Part shown: positions 18,543 to 26,653 of the stretch, in pieces | Numbering within the stretch: position 1 is the stretch's first letter | Layout: each line of letters opens with the position of its first letter | Assembly (NCBI GenBank): GCA_902782225.1 | Contig: CACZMF010000019.1 | Span: 1 to 64,000, forward strand | Direction: 5' to 3' | Origin: an uncultured Bacteroidia bacterium | GTDB taxonomy: Bacteria > Bacteroidota > Bacteroidia > Bacteroidales > UBA932 | Length of the DNA: 64,000 bases | Translations under genes and position numbers: made by a program | Notes under the pieces: model-generated | Told to the model about the DNA's origin: nothing | The model's input: only the letters and a program-made list of their open reading frames with translations | The model's database searches: none

Positions 18543-21122
18543 TTACCTTGTAAAGAGATTAGTAATCGTAGCAATCATTGTCGTGATGGATGCGGCTGTC
18601 GTGCCGATGCCCAGCCACTCGCCGGTGGTCAGCTTATCCTTGTCGGAGCGGCCGGGCACCACGATTTCGCAACCGGGTTCGAGTTTGGCACCGGCGCCCA
18701 CGGCCACGGTGCCGTTCATATAGATGACGTAGGTCTTGGCACGGCGGGCCTTGGTGCTGAAGCCGCCGGACTGGCGCACATAGTAGCTGATCGGCTTGCC
18801 GGAAATGTAGTGCACGGTGTTCGGGTAGAGAACCTCGCCCTGCACACGCACGGTGGAAGCCACCTCCGGGATGATGAGTTCGTCGCCGTCACGCAGCACG
18901 ATATCGTAGTCGGAGCCGGGGTGCTCGAGAGCCTTGTCCAGCTCCAGACCCACGGTGTAGATTTCAGAAACCTTCAGCTTGTTGACGTCCAGCGTGTCCT
19001 TCCCGGAAACGGTCTGGGTGACTATACGCGCCATAGCGTTTCGCACGTTGCGCTCGTACTGGTTGATCTTGCGCTTGAGCATCGCGCCGCGCACGTTGCC
19101 GTTCGGAGTCGCGCCGCCTGCACGTGCCAGCAGTTCGGACACACGTTCGTTGGTGCTGGCGAGGGTGTACTGTCCCGGGAATGTGACCTCACCGGTGATG
19201 GTCACGTTCCTCTGCTCGATGTAGGTAGGACTGCGCCTGACCGAGACCACGTCATAGGGCTCAAGGTAGAAATCGGCCGACCCGTCTTCGACAAGGCCGT
19301 CCTTGATGGACATCGAATAGATGAGCGCCAGGGTGTCGGAAGCCGCAGTGCTTGACGCCAGGTTGATACGGCGGGCCACATCCACCTTCGCCGAGGAAGC
19401 GCCTTCCGAAAGGCCTCCGGCAAGGAGGATAAGGTCTTCAACGGTCACGTGTTCGGCAAACTGGTACTTTCCGGGATTAATGACATAGCCGGTGATGGTG
19501 AAATCGCCCTTGGGCTCCAGCTCGTTGACGTTGGAAACGACAAGCACGTCGTTGCGCTTCAGCAGCACATCATCCACGAGGCCTTCCATAATGCCCTTGA
19601 TCGGCACCGCGACGACCTCCATGGAACGGTCCGGCCTCTCACGCACGATCTGCGCACGCCCCAGGAAAGCATCTTCCAGAAGACCGCCTGCGTGGTTGAC
19701 CAGCTGCTTCACGGTGGATATCTCATCTCCAAGCTCGAACACGCCGGGACGCCGGACGGCTCCCTTGATCTCCACGCGGTTCTTGAACACGTCAACTTCA
19801 TTGCCGCTCACGGTCACGGCATCGCCGTCTCTCAGGGCGAAGGAGGCCATATCGCCGGACTTGACCGTGAACATCTGGTTGACACGGCCGTCTTTCCGTT
19901 CCACGCCGACCTCTTCCTGCCAGGCTCCGCTGCTGAACCCGCCGGCATAGCGGACAAGTTCGGAAACCGGCTCGTTCTCCTTGACCTCGTAGAACATAGG
20001 GCGCTTGACAAAGCCTTCGATACTGACAAGGGCGCTGTAGGCCGGCACCGTGATGACATCCCCTTCCTTGAGCGCCACATTCTCATCGAACTTGCCGTTG
20101 AAAATGTATTCATACACATCCACGGTGGCGAATTCTTCCCCGCCACGGATCACCTTGACGTTACGCAGGGAACCGATTTCGGTGATGCCGCCAGCCCTGT
20201 AGAGGGCAGTGAAAACCGTCGAGAACGAGGACAGGCGGTAGGTGCCGGGGGCTTCGACTTCGCCCATCACGTTCACCATTATGCTCCTGATGTCCCCAAG
20301 CACGAGACTCATCTGGGAGGATCCGGTGCGAAGCGTAGAATAGATCTTGGACAAGGCGCTCTTCACCTTTCCCCGGGCCTGTTTCACTGTCAGGCCGGCA
20401 AGCTGAATGGGACCCACCTGTGAAATGATGATACGGCCCTCCGGAGAAATCTTCTGGGAAATCGTAGCCTCGTGCTGGCCCCACACATCGATAAGAACCT
20501 CATCGCCGGGACCAAGGATATAGTCTTCAGGGGTCGCCTGGTTGACATTGGGCTCGAAAGAAAGAGTCTGGGAGGAGAAGATATCCAGCCCGTAAATCCT
20601 CCTGTAGCCATCCTCGTCATAGAGAGGATCGAACTCTTCTTCGTCGACATCCTCTTCGGTCGCAGGGACGGGAAGTCCGGTGGCAGGGTCGATCTTGGCC
20701 TCTTTTTTCATCTTTAGGGTGCCCAGGCTCTTGCTCTTATCCTTCTTGCGGGGCTTGGTCCTGGCCTTTTTCTCCATATTCTCACGGCTGTCGTCGAGGG
20801 TCTTTTTGGTAACGGCCTGGTTGCTCTCCTCTTCGAGGGAAACAGGCTTGCGGGAGGTCTTGGTGCCATCCAGCTTGGTGGAGACCGAGGGGACATCCGA
20901 CGCGCTCATGGAACCGCTCTTGTAGGCCTTGAGGAGCCTCTGAAGCTGGGAGGTGGTCACACCCTTCGACATCAGTTCCGCTCCGATCTGGCGCTCCGTC
21001 TTGCCGGCTGCAAGTCCGGTGGTGATGTAGGAGATAATCTGATCGTCAGACATCTGTGCCAGGGCTTGCTGTGCCCCCAGGGTAAGGAAGGCAATCAGCA
21101 GGAAAAGAATTTTTTTACGCAT
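18543..21122 (-). CDS. SLBB-domain polysaccharide export protein (Wza-like)
   Basis: 859 aa with a signal peptide (MRKKILFLLIAFLTLG) but no lipobox Cys, so it is not an obvious lipoprotein. Residues 100-190 are charged and low-complexity (KKARTKPRKKDKSKS). A Poly_export domain follows near residue 195 (YILGPGDEVLIDVWGQ), then about six SLBB repeats seen as recurring GxVxxPGxY/F motifs (VEAPGTYRLS, RRPGVFELG, INPGKYQFA, TFPGQYTLA). The C-terminus ends with a hydrophobic helix. It should form the periplasmic/outer-membrane channel for the polymer. The length is much greater than E. coli Wza but common in Bacteroidota. Confidence 0.9.
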   Translation of the reverse strand: MRKKILFLLIAFLTLGAQQALAQMSDDQIISYITTGLAAGKTERQIGAELMSKGVTTSQLQRLLKAYKSGSMSASDVPSVSTKLDGTKTSRKPVSLEEESNQAVTKKTLDDSRENMEKKARTKPRKKDKSKSLGTLKMKKEAKIDPATGLPVPATEEDVDEEEFDPLYDEDGYRRIYGLDIFSSQTLSFEPNVNQATPEDYILGPGDEVLIDVWGQHEATISQKISPEGRIIISQVGPIQLAGLTVKQARGKVKSALSKIYSTLRTGSSQMSLVLGDIRSIMVNVMGEVEAPGTYRLSSFSTVFTALYRAGGITEIGSLRNVKVIRGGEEFATVDVYEYIFNGKFDENVALKEGDVITVPAYSALVSIEGFVKRPMFYEVKENEPVSELVRYAGGFSSGAWQEEVGVERKDGRVNQMFTVKSGDMASFALRDGDAVTVSGNEVDVFKNRVEIKGAVRRPGVFELGDEISTVKQLVNHAGGLLEDAFLGRAQIVRERPDRSMEVVAVPIKGIMEGLVDDVLLKRNDVLVVSNVNELEPKGDFTITGYVINPGKYQFAEHVTVEDLILLAGGLSEGASSAKVDVARRINLASSTAASDTLALIYSMSIKDGLVEDGSADFYLEPYDVVSVRRSPTYIEQRNVTITGEVTFPGQYTLASTNERVSELLARAGGATPNGNVRGAMLKRKINQYERNVRNAMARIVTQTVSGKDTLDVNKLKVSEIYTVGLELDKALEHPGSDYDIVLRDGDELIIPEVASTVRVQGEVLYPNTVHYISGKPISYYVRQSGGFSTKARRAKTYVIYMNGTVAVGAGAKLEPGCEIVVPGRSDKDKLTTGEWLGIGTTAASITTMIATITNLFTR

Positions 21123-21198
21123 ATTTGATTGATTTTGAATACAACTCCGTTCTCGCCTGTCACAGGTGCCGACGGGCGAAAACGCGGGGCCGGGCCCG

Positions 21199-21206
21199 CA
21201 AAAATA
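21199..21206 (-). promoter_or_regulatory. Candidate -7 element for the polysaccharide operon (TATTTTTG)
   Basis: The minus strand reads TATTTTTG, matching the Bacteroidota -7 consensus TAnnTTTG, about 77 bases before the wza-like start. No clear -33 TTTG box lies 19-21 bases upstream. The element overlaps the T-tract of the terminator behind cpsB. A GC-rich near-palindrome (21184-21199) lies just downstream. Confidence 0.45.
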
Positions 21207-21226
21207 TAATAATCCGCGCCGGATTA
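21200..21226 (-). terminator. Intrinsic terminator between cpsB-like gene and wza-like gene
   Basis: On the minus strand, a perfect 7-bp stem TAATCCG / CGGATTA with a 3-base loop is followed by TTATATTTTT. The upper arm contains the stop codon of the phosphatase gene (21224-21226). This would end or attenuate transcripts from the cpsB promoter before they enter the export genes. Confidence 0.72.
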
Positions 21227-21913
21227 AGGAATCAGGCGCAGGATACTTTTCTTCAGGTCCGCCTCCAGCAGGTGCTCGAGCGAGGAAAGCCTGTGGAGAT
21301 CGGTGCCGCTGTAGTTGTACATACCAGCCTCAAGCAGGTGCTCGGCCTTGGATTTCACTTCAGGGCCGTACGAGCCGATGAGCGAAGGGATATTGAGCTG
21401 GAACTCTATGTCCATCCCCTTCAGCTGCTCATAACGCTTCTTGTCCATGTACATATACCTCTCCGGATGGGCAAGCAGGGGGAAATAGCCCCTGGACCTG
21501 ATGGACTCGAGGGTCCGGTCCATCTCGTAGGGAGGATTGAAGAACGACGTCTCGACGAGCAGGCGCTTATCCGAAAGCGGGAGGAGGTCATCCGCCTCCA
21601 GGCGCTCTTCGAAAAGGCTGTCGAGCATATTCTCGGAAGCGAGGTGGAGCACGAGACGGCCGCGATAGGCGGCAATCAATTCATTGAAGCGTTCCCTAAG
21701 CGCGGAAGTGCGGTTGGGAATGTCTTCCATGATGTGGGGCGTCAGCCAGACCTCCCGTATGCCTATCTCCTCGTAGCGGGAGAGGGCAGCCAGGGAATCT
21801 TCCATAGTCCTGAAACCGTCATCCACGCCGGGAAGGATATGACAATGCCATTCAGTACGGCCCTGCATCAGGCCGGAGGCGGATACTTTCAAACTGCGAC
21901 TGAACAGACCCAT
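21224..21913 (-). CDS. CpsB/CapC (YwqE)-type tyrosine-protein phosphatase, PHP fold
   Basis: 229 aa. PHP metal ligands are visible: TEWHCHILPGVDDG (HxH), TPHI, LLAHPERY and SGTDLH. This family dephosphorylates bacterial tyrosine kinases that control capsule assembly. It is the first gene of the minus-strand polysaccharide region, but a terminator sits at its stop codon, so it may be partly separate. No cognate kinase lies in this window: the Wzz here has no kinase domain. Confidence 0.9.
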   Translation of the reverse strand: MGLFSRSLKVSASGLMQGRTEWHCHILPGVDDGFRTMEDSLAALSRYEEIGIREVWLTPHIMEDIPNRTSALRERFNELIAAYRGRLVLHLASENMLDSLFEERLEADDLLPLSDKRLLVETSFFNPPYEMDRTLESIRSRGYFPLLAHPERYMYMDKKRYEQLKGMDIEFQLNIPSLIGSYGPEVKSKAEHLLEAGMYNYSGTDLHRLSSLEHLLEADLKKSILRLIP

Positions 21914-21936
21914 CGGTGTGCTTTGTTGTTAATTGA

Positions 21937-21944
21937 CAAATATA
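21937..21944 (-). promoter_or_regulatory. Candidate -7 element for cpsB-like gene (TATATTTG)
   Basis: The minus strand reads TATATTTG, a full match to TAnnTTTG, 24 bases before the phosphatase start at 21913. It lies just past the T-tract of the ffh terminator. The -33 region is inside the terminator stem and has no clear TTTG. Confidence 0.5.
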
Positions 21945-21947
21945 CAG

Positions 21948-21976
21948 AAAAAAAAAAAGATTTCCTAACGGAAACC
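21948..21976 (-). terminator. Intrinsic terminator of ffh
   Basis: On the minus strand GGTTTCC and GGAAATC pair (7 bp, one G-U) around a GTTA loop, followed by eleven T's (21958 down to 21948). The ffh stop codon TAG (21965-21967) lies within the hairpin. Confidence 0.8.
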
Positions 21977-23284
21977 TTTTAATCTCTGACGGAGCGAACC
22001 GTCCATTGCCATCTTCATCATTTTGCGGGTCTGTTCGAACTGCTTTATCAGCTTGTTGACGTCCGCCAGCGACGTGCCGGAACCTTTGGCGATACGCTGC
22101 CGCCGGGAGCCGTTCAGGCACTCGGGATGCTCCTTCTCATAGGGGGTCATCGACTGTATGATTGCCTCGGTGGGCTTGAAGGCGTCGTCCGGGATGTCGA
22201 CATCCTTCAGGGCCTTGTCCATACCCGGGAGCATACCCGCAAGGTCCTTGACGTTGCCCATCTTTTGGACCTGCTTGAGCTGCTCATAGAAATCGTTGAA
22301 TGTGAACTGATTACGGGCAATCTTCTTATGCAGTTCTCTAGCCTGTTTCTCGTCGAACTGCTCCTGTGCCTTCTCCACGAGAGACACCACGTCTCCCATT
22401 CCCAGGATACGGTCTGCGACACGTGCCGGATAGAAAATATCCAGGGCCTCCATCTTCTCGCCCGTACTCACGAACTTGATAGGTTTGCCTGTGACAGCCT
22501 TGATGGAAAGCGCGGCACCGCCTCTAGTGTCTCCGTCCATTTTGGTCAGCACCACTCCGTCGTAGTCTATAGCCTGGTTGAAGGCCTTGGCGCTTTCCAC
22601 GGCATCCTGACCGGTCATGGCATCCACCACGAAGAGGGTTTCGTCCGGATTCAGGGAGGAATGGAGCAGGGAAATCTCGTCCATAAGTTCCTTGTCCACG
22701 ACAAGGCGGCCGGCGGTATCCACCACTACGACATTATAGCCCTCGGTCCTGGCTTTTGCCACTGCGCCTTTCGCCACCTTCACGGGGTCCTTCTCCCCTT
22801 CCTCGCTGTAGACCGGCACACCCACCTGTCCGCCGAGGGTCTTGAGCTGTTCGATAGCGGCGGGACGGAAAGTATCGCAGGCTGCAAGCAGCACCTTCTT
22901 ACCCTTCCTGCCCTTCAGGTGGAGGGCAAGCTTGCCGGAGAAGGTGGTCTTGCCGGAGCCGTTCAAACCGGCCACCAGGACCACTGCAGGGCTGCCTTTG
23001 ATATTGATCTCAACCTGCTCGGATCCCATGAAATCGGCCAGCTCGTCGTGGACGATCTTCACCATCATCTGCTGGGGCTTGACCGCCGTCAGCACATTCG
23101 AGCCTATGGCTTTCTTCTTGACGCGGTCGCAGAAATCCTTTGCCACCATATAACTGACATCGGCATCTAGCAGCGCCCTGCGGATTTCCTTGACGGTTTC
23201 CGCGATATTTATTTCTGTTATCTTACCTTCGCCCTTCAAAACCTTGAAGGATCGCTCCAGTCTGTCGGAAAGATTCTCAAACAT
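21965..23284 (-). CDS. ffh: Signal recognition particle GTPase Ffh
   Basis: 439 aa, standard length. N-terminal four-helix domain, then the G domain with GLNGSGKTTFSGKLA near residue 108 (P-loop; the usual second Gly is Asn-Gly-Ser here), DTFRPAAIEQL, DTAGR and TKMDGDTRGG, then a C-terminal M domain. The M domain is less Met-rich than in E. coli but keeps the SGTS-type segment (RIAKGSGTSLADVNKLIKQF). It binds signal sequences with 4.5S RNA and delivers ribosomes to FtsY. Transcribed alone, with its own terminator. Confidence 0.96.
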   Translation of the reverse strand: MFENLSDRLERSFKVLKGEGKITEINIAETVKEIRRALLDADVSYMVAKDFCDRVKKKAIGSNVLTAVKPQQMMVKIVHDELADFMGSEQVEINIKGSPAVVLVAGLNGSGKTTFSGKLALHLKGRKGKKVLLAACDTFRPAAIEQLKTLGGQVGVPVYSEEGEKDPVKVAKGAVAKARTEGYNVVVVDTAGRLVVDKELMDEISLLHSSLNPDETLFVVDAMTGQDAVESAKAFNQAIDYDGVVLTKMDGDTRGGAALSIKAVTGKPIKFVSTGEKMEALDIFYPARVADRILGMGDVVSLVEKAQEQFDEKQARELHKKIARNQFTFNDFYEQLKQVQKMGNVKDLAGMLPGMDKALKDVDIPDDAFKPTEAIIQSMTPYEKEHPECLNGSRRQRIAKGSGTSLADVNKLIKQFEQTRKMMKMAMDGSLRQRLKGFR

Positions 23285-23303
23285 AATTAATAATTAGAAC
23301 TTA

Positions 23304-23311
23304 CAAAGTTA
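23304..23311 (-). promoter_or_regulatory. Candidate -7 element for ffh (TAACTTTG)
   Basis: The minus strand reads TAACTTTG (TAnnTTTG), 19 bases before the ffh start. Its first base is the first base of the start codon of the divergent AraC-like gene. No good -33 box is seen, as that region lies inside the other gene. Confidence 0.5.
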
Positions 23312-23736
23312 TGAAAAAAAACAGTATTATCTGGCGAATCCTGGGCAAAATCAACTCATTTTTCCTGCGTAAGATTGCCAGTACGGACAACACCAATACA
23401 AATAGCCCTGTGAGCGGGCAACTTGCATCCAGAATGAGCCAATGGGTCCTGGAAAAGAAATGGACGGAAAACCTCACAATGAAACAAGTCGCCGATTCCC
23501 TGGGCATAACCCGTGAAGAACTGGGGTCATATTCATTATCCCTCCGGGGGAAAAACTTCCTCCAATGGAGAAAGGAACTTAGGATAGAAGAAGCGAAAAA
23601 ACTGCTTCTCGAGCACCGCGAAACGCCGGCCATTCTCATAGGAGAACAGGTCGGCATCGGCGACAAGAGCAATTTCAGGAAGCAGTTCAGGGAGATTGCA
23701 GGCTGCACCCCGGCAGAATGGAGACTAAAAAACTAA
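23311..23736 (+). CDS. Small AraC-type HTH protein
   Basis: 141 aa. Residues 45-138 form an AraC/XylS-type double HTH: NLTMKQVADSLGITREELGS, then the connecting helix RIEEAKKLLLE, then IGEQVGIGDKSNFRKQFREI and CTPAEWR, the standard AraC ending. There is no ligand-binding domain, only a basic/Ser-rich N-terminal 40 residues. Its target is unknown. It is divergent from ffh and overlaps the 3' end of the convergent nucleotidase gene by 12 bases. Confidence 0.82.
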   Translation: MKKNSIIWRILGKINSFFLRKIASTDNTNTNSPVSGQLASRMSQWVLEKKWTENLTMKQVADSLGITREELGSYSLSLRGKNFLQWRKELRIEEAKKLLLEHRETPAILIGEQVGIGDKSNFRKQFREIAGCTPAEWRLKN

Positions 23737-25440
23737 GTCCATATCCTGCTTCATAAGTGGCTCTACGACAGACACTGGCACGAAACTCCAGGTTCCGAGC
23801 ACAGATCGGCGCCCTGTCAGTCCGGGGCCCACCTTCCCGTGCTTACGGATATAGTCGTATATGAGGTTGCGGATTTCCGGATGGCGCGCTACGACCCGCG
23901 AGGCCAGGTCGTCCTTCGGGATGCCGGCACCTTCAGTGAGCAACGATCCGCCCCCGTTGGCACGATAGGATGTCATGGCAACCGTATATTCAGCATCCAG
24001 GCTGAACGGGGCCCCGTCTGCGAATGACGCGATTGCGACACGAGAACCTGCAGCCCTGGTCACATCCACCGTGTAGCTGATTCCCGCGGCAGAGTCGAAA
24101 TTGTAGCTGCGGTTCACAAACGACCATCTGTTGGCACCGGTCCTGGGATCGGGAGCATTGACTATCTTGAGTACGTGCTCACCGGGAGTGCAAATCCAAT
24201 GGTCATATGAATACTCCAGAATGTCCTTAATCTCACGGCCGGTGAGCTTAAGCACAAACAACTGATTCTCAAACGGATAAATGGTGAACATATCGTTGAA
24301 CACAAGCTGTCCCGCCGGGATGTATCCGTTGTAGGTCAGGGGCGCGGCGATGGAGACCGACGCTCCGGATGCCTCCAGCTGCACCGTGTGCAGCAGGTCT
24401 ATGTAGTCGCACATTCCGGTGTAGGCATCACGCATGCGGAGGGGCATCTCAAGCTCGCCTACGGGGCGCACCGTGAAAGCCTTGACCGCCTGGAATTCAG
24501 GATCGAAACGCTCCACCATCTCCTTGTCCACGGCATTCTTGTCCAGGCGCACCACCTCTGCGCTACGCGTCTTCACCTTGCCGCATCTTCCGAAAGAAAG
24601 AACGGCGTGCCCCACGAAGCCGGCACGGGCGCCGCCGTTCACGAGGCAGCACAACCCCCTGTTCAACGCCGCAGGACGATGGTCGTGGGCAGTCACCACG
24701 ACATCCACGCCCCTGAGGGTGTTGTATATATCAAGTCCCTGGCTTTCAAGGGATTTGCCGTCGCCCGCACCGGTCCCGGAATGCATGACCACAATGACTG
24801 CATCGGGTTTCAGTTTCCGCCTCAGTGCGTACACACGGTTCTGGACGAGGGGTATCAGCGAGACATAGTTTGCGCCGGACCAGAGTTCGGGAGAAAGCCA
24901 CCCGGAGATATTGGCGTTGTTGAAACCTATCACCAGCACCTTCCGGCCGCCTTTGCTCAGAAGGACATGGTCCGGGAAGACCGGGCTTCCGTCCTCCTTC
25001 AGCGCGTTTCCCGCCAGCCAGGGGATGCCGAAGCCGCCTTCCAGCTGCTCGCGCACCCTATCATAGACGGGATGTCCGGCCTCCACGTCGTGGTTGCCCA
25101 TCGTGCAGACATCATAGCCCATATAAGCCGCCAGACGCGGCCAGACGTGGGGCTCGGAAGTGGCCACGTAGTTGTAGTAATATGAAGCATTATTGCCCTG
25201 CAGCACGTCTCCCGCATCAAGCAGCACGACATTTTCCGGCCCGACGGCAGCACGCAGGCTGTCGACGTAGTGCTTGACGGACATCAGGCTGGTCTGGGCC
25301 TTGTTCCCCACATAGGGGCGGTTGAAATAGGATCCGTGGACGTCTCCGGTCGTGACGATGTGGAGTTCGCCGGGCCCTCCGGCTGCAAGTAGAGTGGCCG
25401 GGGCCAGCAGCAAGGCAGCAAGAAGTGTCTTCATGCTCAT
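23725..25440 (-). CDS. Secreted 5'-nucleotidase / metallophosphatase (UshA family)
   Basis: 571 aa with a signal peptide (MKTLLAALLLAPATLLAAG). Metallophosphatase motifs: TTGDVHGSYF, DAGDVLQGN, GNHDVE, VMHSGTGAG, TAHDHRP. A C-terminal 5'-nucleotidase domain follows (APLTYNGYIP, NDMFTIYPFENQLFVLKLTG, TSYRANGGGS). It should hydrolyse nucleotides or cyclic nucleotides in the periplasm. Start at 25440 (MSMKT) is supported by the ATGA overlap with the upstream gene, with which it forms a pair. Confidence 0.92.
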   Translation of the reverse strand: MSMKTLLAALLLAPATLLAAGGPGELHIVTTGDVHGSYFNRPYVGNKAQTSLMSVKHYVDSLRAAVGPENVVLLDAGDVLQGNNASYYYNYVATSEPHVWPRLAAYMGYDVCTMGNHDVEAGHPVYDRVREQLEGGFGIPWLAGNALKEDGSPVFPDHVLLSKGGRKVLVIGFNNANISGWLSPELWSGANYVSLIPLVQNRVYALRRKLKPDAVIVVMHSGTGAGDGKSLESQGLDIYNTLRGVDVVVTAHDHRPAALNRGLCCLVNGGARAGFVGHAVLSFGRCGKVKTRSAEVVRLDKNAVDKEMVERFDPEFQAVKAFTVRPVGELEMPLRMRDAYTGMCDYIDLLHTVQLEASGASVSIAAPLTYNGYIPAGQLVFNDMFTIYPFENQLFVLKLTGREIKDILEYSYDHWICTPGEHVLKIVNAPDPRTGANRWSFVNRSYNFDSAAGISYTVDVTRAAGSRVAIASFADGAPFSLDAEYTVAMTSYRANGGGSLLTEGAGIPKDDLASRVVARHPEIRNLIYDYIRKHGKVGPGLTGRRSVLGTWSFVPVSVVEPLMKQDMDLVF

Positions 25441-26621
25441 AGTGAATATCTTACAAAATGGGAATGGTAGCCCCTCCTGGATTTATTTCCGGTCGGGTGG
25501 GGCCTCAGGGACTCCAGGTTGACCTTCAGTTCCACTCCCTGCTGCCAGCCGCGGAACACCGGAGTGTCCAGAATCTTGGACGGCTCGCCAAGGTGGAACG
25601 AAAAGACTACGGAAAGCGAAAGCCAGGGGCATGCCTTCAACTCGGGCTCATATTTTATATGGAAATAATCCACCCAGCTCGGGCGGTCGAAAAGGGTGTG
25701 GAAGCCCCTGTCCCCGAAATACAGGTCTTCATACGGAACGCCGTTGTACGACATATCCATCAATGGCATAAGGTCGTCGCCGTAGTAGAAATAATTGTCT
25801 ATGGCAAAGCCCCATTTACCTATGATCTGGCGGGAATAAAGCCCCATAGGGAACTTTGGATTCATCCCTCTTATACGGTCGCACTGGTAGGTAAAAATAC
25901 CGCCCAGGTCCAGCCTCAGGTCGTCCAGGAAGCAGAAAGGCTCCCACTGGAACCAGGGATTGCACATATGGTTGTCCACGACATTCGGCAGATTCGGGGC
26001 ATAGGAATAATGGTAGAAAGAGCCGGTCCAGCAGAAATTGAAATCCCCGGCAAAATTCCAGGTGCCAGCCCCCATGACCTGGAAGCGCTCCCTGCGTAAG
26101 GGATGAGCGGTGTCGCCGAACATTCCCGGCCAGTCGAGCCCGATCTCCGCGAAGATACGCTTGTTCCTGTATTTGAAGAACACACCTTCGAGATTGTTGT
26201 TGTAGAAAACGTAATCGTCATCGAAGTACGGGCCGATAGCATCCCCTTCGGGGAAGGTGTTGGGATAGCAACCTGCGATGGCCTCAAAGCGGCCGCCATT
26301 GTCCAGGATGGCCTCCACATTGTAGTAGAAGGTCATTTCCCGGAACAAGTCCAGGTTCTGCTTGCCTTCACCCATGTCTTTCAGGATGTCGATACCCACC
26401 CTCATGCGATGATAGACATTGTTGTTCTGCTTCACAAGAAGGCCGATTTCAGGGGTGAGGCGGGCCGCATGGATGGTGTATGAATCATCGTAGACGTTGT
26501 GGGACCTGTCGTACTCGTAGTTCCGGAGCAGATAATCGAACCTGACATTCCAGTCCAGTTTCTGCGCTCCGGCGAGGAGGGAAACCGAAAGCAGAATCAA
26601 TGATGAGGCGATTCTTTTCAT
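25437..26621 (-). CDS. Secreted protein, probable outer-membrane beta-barrel, paired with the nucleotidase
   Basis: 394 aa with a signal peptide (MKRIASSLILLSVSLLAG). The rest is rich in aromatic residues and alternating polar/hydrophobic stretches (for example FDYLLRNYEYDRS, GIDILKDMG, NFCWTGSFYHYSYAP), which suggests a porin-like barrel. I do not recognise a named family. It is the first gene of a two-gene operon; the nucleotidase starts within its last codon. A role in binding or taking up nucleotides or their products is possible but is only context-based. Confidence 0.72.
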   Translation of the reverse strand: MKRIASSLILLSVSLLAGAQKLDWNVRFDYLLRNYEYDRSHNVYDDSYTIHAARLTPEIGLLVKQNNNVYHRMRVGIDILKDMGEGKQNLDLFREMTFYYNVEAILDNGGRFEAIAGCYPNTFPEGDAIGPYFDDDYVFYNNNLEGVFFKYRNKRIFAEIGLDWPGMFGDTAHPLRRERFQVMGAGTWNFAGDFNFCWTGSFYHYSYAPNLPNVVDNHMCNPWFQWEPFCFLDDLRLDLGGIFTYQCDRIRGMNPKFPMGLYSRQIIGKWGFAIDNYFYYGDDLMPLMDMSYNGVPYEDLYFGDRGFHTLFDRPSWVDYFHIKYEPELKACPWLSLSVVFSFHLGEPSKILDTPVFRGWQQGVELKVNLESLRPHPTGNKSRRGYHSHFVRYSL

Positions 26622-26628
26622 ATAACGA

Positions 26629-26645
26629 CAAAAATAGTATTTTTG
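26629..26645. promoter_or_regulatory. Palindromic pair of divergent -7 elements
   Basis: CAAAAATA-G-TATTTTTG is a perfect 17-bp palindrome. Each half is a TAnnTTTG -7 element, one pointing to the outer-membrane protein gene (minus) and one to the GSCFA gene (plus). TTTC lies 19 bases upstream on the minus side and 18 bases upstream on the plus side, as weak -33 boxes. RNA polymerase could not occupy both at once. Confidence 0.6.
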
Positions 26646-26653
26646 CAGGAGAA

